From: Acidimicrobiaceae bacterium UBA7830
Lineage (GTDB): Bacteria; Actinomycetota; Acidimicrobiia; Acidimicrobiales; Ilumatobacteraceae
Assembly: GCA_002501485.1 (NCBI GenBank)
Contig: DLTS01000059.1
Coordinates: 15,291 to 79,290 of the forward strand
Direction: 5' to 3'
DNA: 64,000 nucleotides
Both the position numbers and the translations under genes were made by a program. The notes under the pieces were generated by a model that searched no databases, was not told where the DNA came from, and saw nothing but the letters and a program-made list of their open reading frames with translations. Each line of letters begins with the position of its first letter. The stretch's first letter is position 1. Positions 61,369 through 64,000 of this stretch are shown in pieces.

Positions 61369-62312
61369 CGCTCAACGCTTCCCGCAGCAATCGCGGCTGC
61401 GGCGACATGCCAGGCGGCATCCGCGTCAACCTTGGTGAGCACCGTGCAGTTCGCAGCGGGCCGATCGATGAGGGTTCGTTGATCGACAACGGTCATTCCT
61501 CGAGTGTGGTCGCCGTCAATAACGACGTCGACGAATCGTTCCTCTGACTCGAACAGTTGAGGATGGCTGAGCGCGAGCACCGCAAGAGGATCGTGAACGG
61601 CCGCACCTTCCATGTCGTAGTGACGTGAGCTGTAATTCGCAGAAAAGAACTCGAACAACCCTGAGAGCACGTGTGCGAGCTGCCCTTCGATTGATTTCAC
61701 CTGTTCGATGCGGGGCGCTGTCGCTTGAAACTGGTGGGTGACGTCGAGGCCAGCCATGATGAGAGGGAGGCCCGAGTTGACGACGACGGCAGCCGCATGC
61801 GGATCAGCCCAGAAATTAAATTCAGACATTGCAGTGCGATTTCCGAATGTGCCGCCACCCATAAATGAGATGCCGGCGATGTGGTTTATAAGCGTGGGGT
61901 CGCTTCGCAGAGCAAGAGCAATATTCGTCATCGGCCCAGTGGCGACAAGGTGGCAGCCAGGGTTGGAGCGGGCAGTCTCGACAAGGAATTGAATTCCGTC
62001 GGTTCCATCAACCGGCCGAGTTGGTTCGGGAAGGTCAGCACCGTCAAGCCCACTTTCGCCGTGTACGTATCCGGCAAATGCCGGCTCGACCACCACCGGC
62101 CGACCGGCCCCTGAGTGCACCTCGACGTCAAGATCGAGCATGTGTCGAAGCACTCGGGCGTTGTGAGTGGTCCTGTCGAGTGGGGCATTACCTGCCACCG
62201 TTGTGATGCCCAGTAATTCGCATGTGTATGCGGCTACAACGATGGCAACGGCGTCGTCGTGGCCAGGGTCGCAATCGAGGATGATGCAGGGCTTCGAAGA
62301 TGAACTCGTCAT
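61365..62312 (-). CDS. nucleoside hydrolase
   Basis: 315 residues from ATG 62312. The calcium-binding signature DCDPGHDDAVAI (Asp13, Asp15, Asp19, Asp20) and TTVAGNAPLDRTTHNA are diagnostic, with GPMTNIALAL and an active-site His/Asp near AAVHDPLAVLAL. It hydrolyses the N-glycosidic bond of ribonucleosides, releasing ribose and base. Overlap with the S9 peptidase gene suggests a salvage operon for peptides and nucleosides. rpiB, which handles ribose 5-phosphate, begins 1.6 kb away. Confidence 0.92.
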   Translation of the reverse strand: MTSSSSKPCIILDCDPGHDDAVAIVVAAYTCELLGITTVAGNAPLDRTTHNARVLRHMLDLDVEVHSGAGRPVVVEPAFAGYVHGESGLDGADLPEPTRPVDGTDGIQFLVETARSNPGCHLVATGPMTNIALALRSDPTLINHIAGISFMGGGTFGNRTAMSEFNFWADPHAAAVVVNSGLPLIMAGLDVTHQFQATAPRIEQVKSIEGQLAHVLSGLFEFFSANYSSRHYDMEGAAVHDPLAVLALSHPQLFESEERFVDVVIDGDHTRGMTVVDQRTLIDRPAANCTVLTKVDADAAWHVAAAAIAAGSVER

Positions 62313-62355
62313 GGTGTGATCATGCCACCCCCCAGCAGGTTGCGTCACTGCCGAG

Positions 62356-63894
62356 TTAGTTCACGGGTTCAAAGCGGTGATCGCTTATCACCTGAACAAC
62401 CTCACCAACGTGCTCCCCCTCGAGAAGGTGAGCGAGTAGTGCGGGGTCGTCACTTTTGCCAAATGTGCGCCGACCATCAGGAAGCCTGATCGCTGCCCAT
62501 GCGGTTTCTGGCTGAGATGTCCGTCCGTGCATGACGGTGTAGGCCTCGATATGAGTGGTGCTGTACTGAGACGCGGTTTCCGCGTCGGCCCAACCCGCCT
62601 TGGGAAGAGCATCAATTTCTTCTTGAGGCTCCGTATGCCGGAAATCTTGAGATGGCGGTGTCGTCGAATAGGTGCCGAACGCGTGCTTCGTCACGAACCC
62701 GCCGTTCGCCCACACCAGTCCCGTAGATCCTGGGTCATTGCGGAGCGTCTCGACCATCGTCGCAATCGAATGCATGACGTATTCATTCCATGGTCCGCCA
62801 GCAAATGAGAGCCCACCGGTCTGAGTGAGTGGACGGCTTTCGTTGTACGGGTCGATGCCGAGAGAGCGAGCACCGAGTTGCACTGCCGAAGGGAAGCACG
62901 AGTAGAGATCGAGATGAGCGATGTCATCGATATCGAGCGAGGCCAACCCAAGTGCTTGTCGACCGCCCAACTCAACGGCAGGGGTCTGATAGAAATTGGC
63001 ACGATCGGTGATGAATGGATGTTCGTGGCAGTCAGTACCGCTATGCGGGAAGACCCACTGGTCTCTCGGCACCCCGAGCGACTCTGCATGCTCAGCCGAA
63101 CAAATAATGATCGCTGCTGCCATGTCAACGTCGTTATTTGAGTTCATCGCTTTTGTATAGGGGTAACCGACCATGCGGTTTGAGTCTGATGGCGTGGTGA
63201 TCTCACTCGGGCTCAGTGATTGTCGCAGCCAGGCATTCGGGTTCTGCTCTGCAACGGCGCTGAATGCTGACCACATACGACCGACATCGGCGAGGTGTTG
63301 CTCAGGGCTGACACCCCGGGCAGCTCTGAGTGCTGTTTCAAACATTGGGTACACTTGCACCGGCAAGATGAGACCGAGTTCGGTCTCGTTCGCGTTTGAC
63401 ATTTGCAGGTCGTGACCCCATGTTTCTGGTGGTTCCTGCTCGAGTACTTCTGGGTCAACTTTTGGCCAGTCGAGATCGACGCCGTGCTTTCGGGCCCGCA
63501 TTCGCGACCGCCAAGTTTCGCCGCCGACCAGAAGTGCGCAGTCAAGTTCCCCTTGAAGGATTCGTTGCGAGGCAGAGTTGACGAGAGATTGAGGCGAGTT
63601 GCCGCCCATTGGGGTGACGACTCGGCGAGCGCTGATACCGAGCCGGTCGGCCACAATTCGGGCCGGATCGCCATATCGCCACGACAAGGTCTGCACGATT
63701 GCGAGCACATCAGCTGATCGAATCGGGTCGCCAGTTGAGGTCGCATCCTCGGCTGCTGATCTGATGGCGTTTGCCATCAACACGGTTGCATCGGCAGCCT
63801 CACTCGGATCGTTGACCCGCTGTTGAACTTGGCCGACGCCAATGATTACTGGTGTACGAGCTGAGATTGTTGGCACGTCCGTGACCCTAGGCAT
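62356..63894 (-). CDS. thiolase-like protein (acetyl-CoA acetyltransferase family) lacking the usual nucleophilic Cys
   Basis: 512 residues from ATG 63894. ARTPVIIGVGQVQQRVND begins a thiolase fold, but the active-site loop reads TPMGGNSPQSLVNSASQRI with Asn where thiolases have Cys. DLYSCFPSAVQLGARSLGI and TGGLSFAGGPWNEYVMHSIATM take the place of the HDCF and GHPxGxxG regions. This is the actinobacterial long form with a C-terminal OB-like domain (MHGRTSQPETAWAAIRLPDGRRT), which may do for it what DUF35 does for other thiolase-fold proteins. Thiolysis seems unlikely; an aldolase-like or binding role is possible. Confidence 0.85.
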   Translation of the reverse strand: MPRVTDVPTISARTPVIIGVGQVQQRVNDPSEAADATVLMANAIRSAAEDATSTGDPIRSADVLAIVQTLSWRYGDPARIVADRLGISARRVVTPMGGNSPQSLVNSASQRILQGELDCALLVGGETWRSRMRARKHGVDLDWPKVDPEVLEQEPPETWGHDLQMSNANETELGLILPVQVYPMFETALRAARGVSPEQHLADVGRMWSAFSAVAEQNPNAWLRQSLSPSEITTPSDSNRMVGYPYTKAMNSNNDVDMAAAIIICSAEHAESLGVPRDQWVFPHSGTDCHEHPFITDRANFYQTPAVELGGRQALGLASLDIDDIAHLDLYSCFPSAVQLGARSLGIDPYNESRPLTQTGGLSFAGGPWNEYVMHSIATMVETLRNDPGSTGLVWANGGFVTKHAFGTYSTTPPSQDFRHTEPQEEIDALPKAGWADAETASQYSTTHIEAYTVMHGRTSQPETAWAAIRLPDGRRTFGKSDDPALLAHLLEGEHVGEVVQVISDHRFEPVN

Positions 63895-63903
63895 GTTCGG
63901 CCG

Positions 63904-63909
63904 TACACT
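63904..63909 (+). promoter_or_regulatory. -10-like box before rpiB
   Basis: TACACT ends 8 bp before the GTG at 63918, and no Shine-Dalgarno is present, which fits a leaderless transcript. It lies in a 23-bp gap between divergent starts, so the thiolase-like gene must also start without much of a leader. Confidence 0.4.
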
Positions 63910-63917
63910 TTGCAGTC

Positions 63918-64000
63918 GTGGCGACCATTTCATTCGGCTGTGATCACGCCGGCTTTGAACTCAAACAACACCTCATTGCGTATGTCGAAGCGTCGGGTCA
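63918..64000 (+). CDS. rpiB: ribose-5-phosphate isomerase B, first 27 codons
   Basis: A GTG at 63918 opens VATISFGCDHAGFELKQHLI, matching the RpiB/LacAB N-terminus (IGSDHAGFELKEHL), where Asp and His contact the ribose phosphate. The frame continues past the window edge. RpiB interconverts ribose 5-phosphate and ribulose 5-phosphate. It is divergent from the thiolase-like gene. Confidence 0.85.
   Translation, partial: MATISFGCDHAGFELKQHLIAYVEASG

Overview
The window reads as a chromosomal segment of a mid-GC actinobacterium, most likely an uncultured member of the Acidimicrobiia. Supporting signs are the housekeeping order metG-tatD-(cell-wall protein)-rsmA-ispE and glmU-prs-rplY-pth-mfd, two tiny actinobacterial ribosomal proteins (a bS22-like 30-residue and a bL37-like 28-residue protein), frequent GTG starts, -10-like boxes placed directly before start codons (leaderless style), and many Mycobacterium-like acyl-CoA enzymes. 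The lineage call is an inference from gene content; no 16S gene is present.

Layout. 1-5.6 kb: 3' part of a UvrD-like helicase gene, a PH-domain membrane protein with an apparent frameshift, then a plus-strand run (alpha/beta hydrolase, alpha-methylacyl-CoA racemase-like CaiB protein, histidine phosphatase, a lipoprotein and a small membrane protein). 5.6-12.5 kb: minus-strand housekeeping block mfd-pth-rplY-prs-glmU behind tRNA-Gln; the last A of the tRNA CCA is the first base of the glmU start codon, and GlmU lacks its acetyltransferase domain. 12.6-21.9 kb: a bS22-like microgene, then ispE, rsmA, an RlpA-like protein at the place where mycobacteria carry rpfB, tatD, metG, a thioesterase, a HAD phosphatase, rsmI, DUF192, ychF, thioredoxin and the bL37 microgene. 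21.9-25.2 kb: VOC protein, L,D-transpeptidase lipoprotein, an iron-sulfur PD-(D/E)XK nuclease, an unknown protein and tRNA-Leu(UAA), followed by a 270-bp gene-free patch holding a perfect 19-bp tandem repeat and a diverged echo of the tRNA-Leu variable arm.

25.2-64 kb: almost entirely catabolic, organised around acyl-CoA chemistry. It holds a Rieske oxygenase with an unknown partner, three AMP-forming acyl-CoA synthetases, a nitroreductase, two amidases flanking a Prx6-type peroxiredoxin, two CaiB/BaiF proteins, two acyl-CoA dehydrogenases, a DUF35-thiolase pair, a 2-oxoglutarate oxygenase coupled to trmB, a nitronate monooxygenase and a TIGR03084 protein. Next comes a tight plus-strand run of acyl-CoA carboxylase beta, biotin carboxylase alpha, a full-length AtuA protein and a CaiB protein, followed by a HisC-like aminotransferase, two DUF202 membrane proteins and a FabH-type synthase. 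A fused indolepyruvate:ferredoxin oxidoreductase-like protein, a TauE/SafE transporter, an S9 peptidase, a nucleoside hydrolase, a thiolase-like protein without the usual Cys and the start of rpiB complete the window.

The most promising unexplained system is the carboxylase-AtuA-CaiB run with the divergent dehydrogenase operon beside it. It resembles the Pseudomonas acyclic-terpene (Atu) or leucine/isovalerate (Liu) logic but has no enoyl-CoA hydratase or lyase nearby. I found no CRISPR array, insertion sequence, prophage or rRNA gene.
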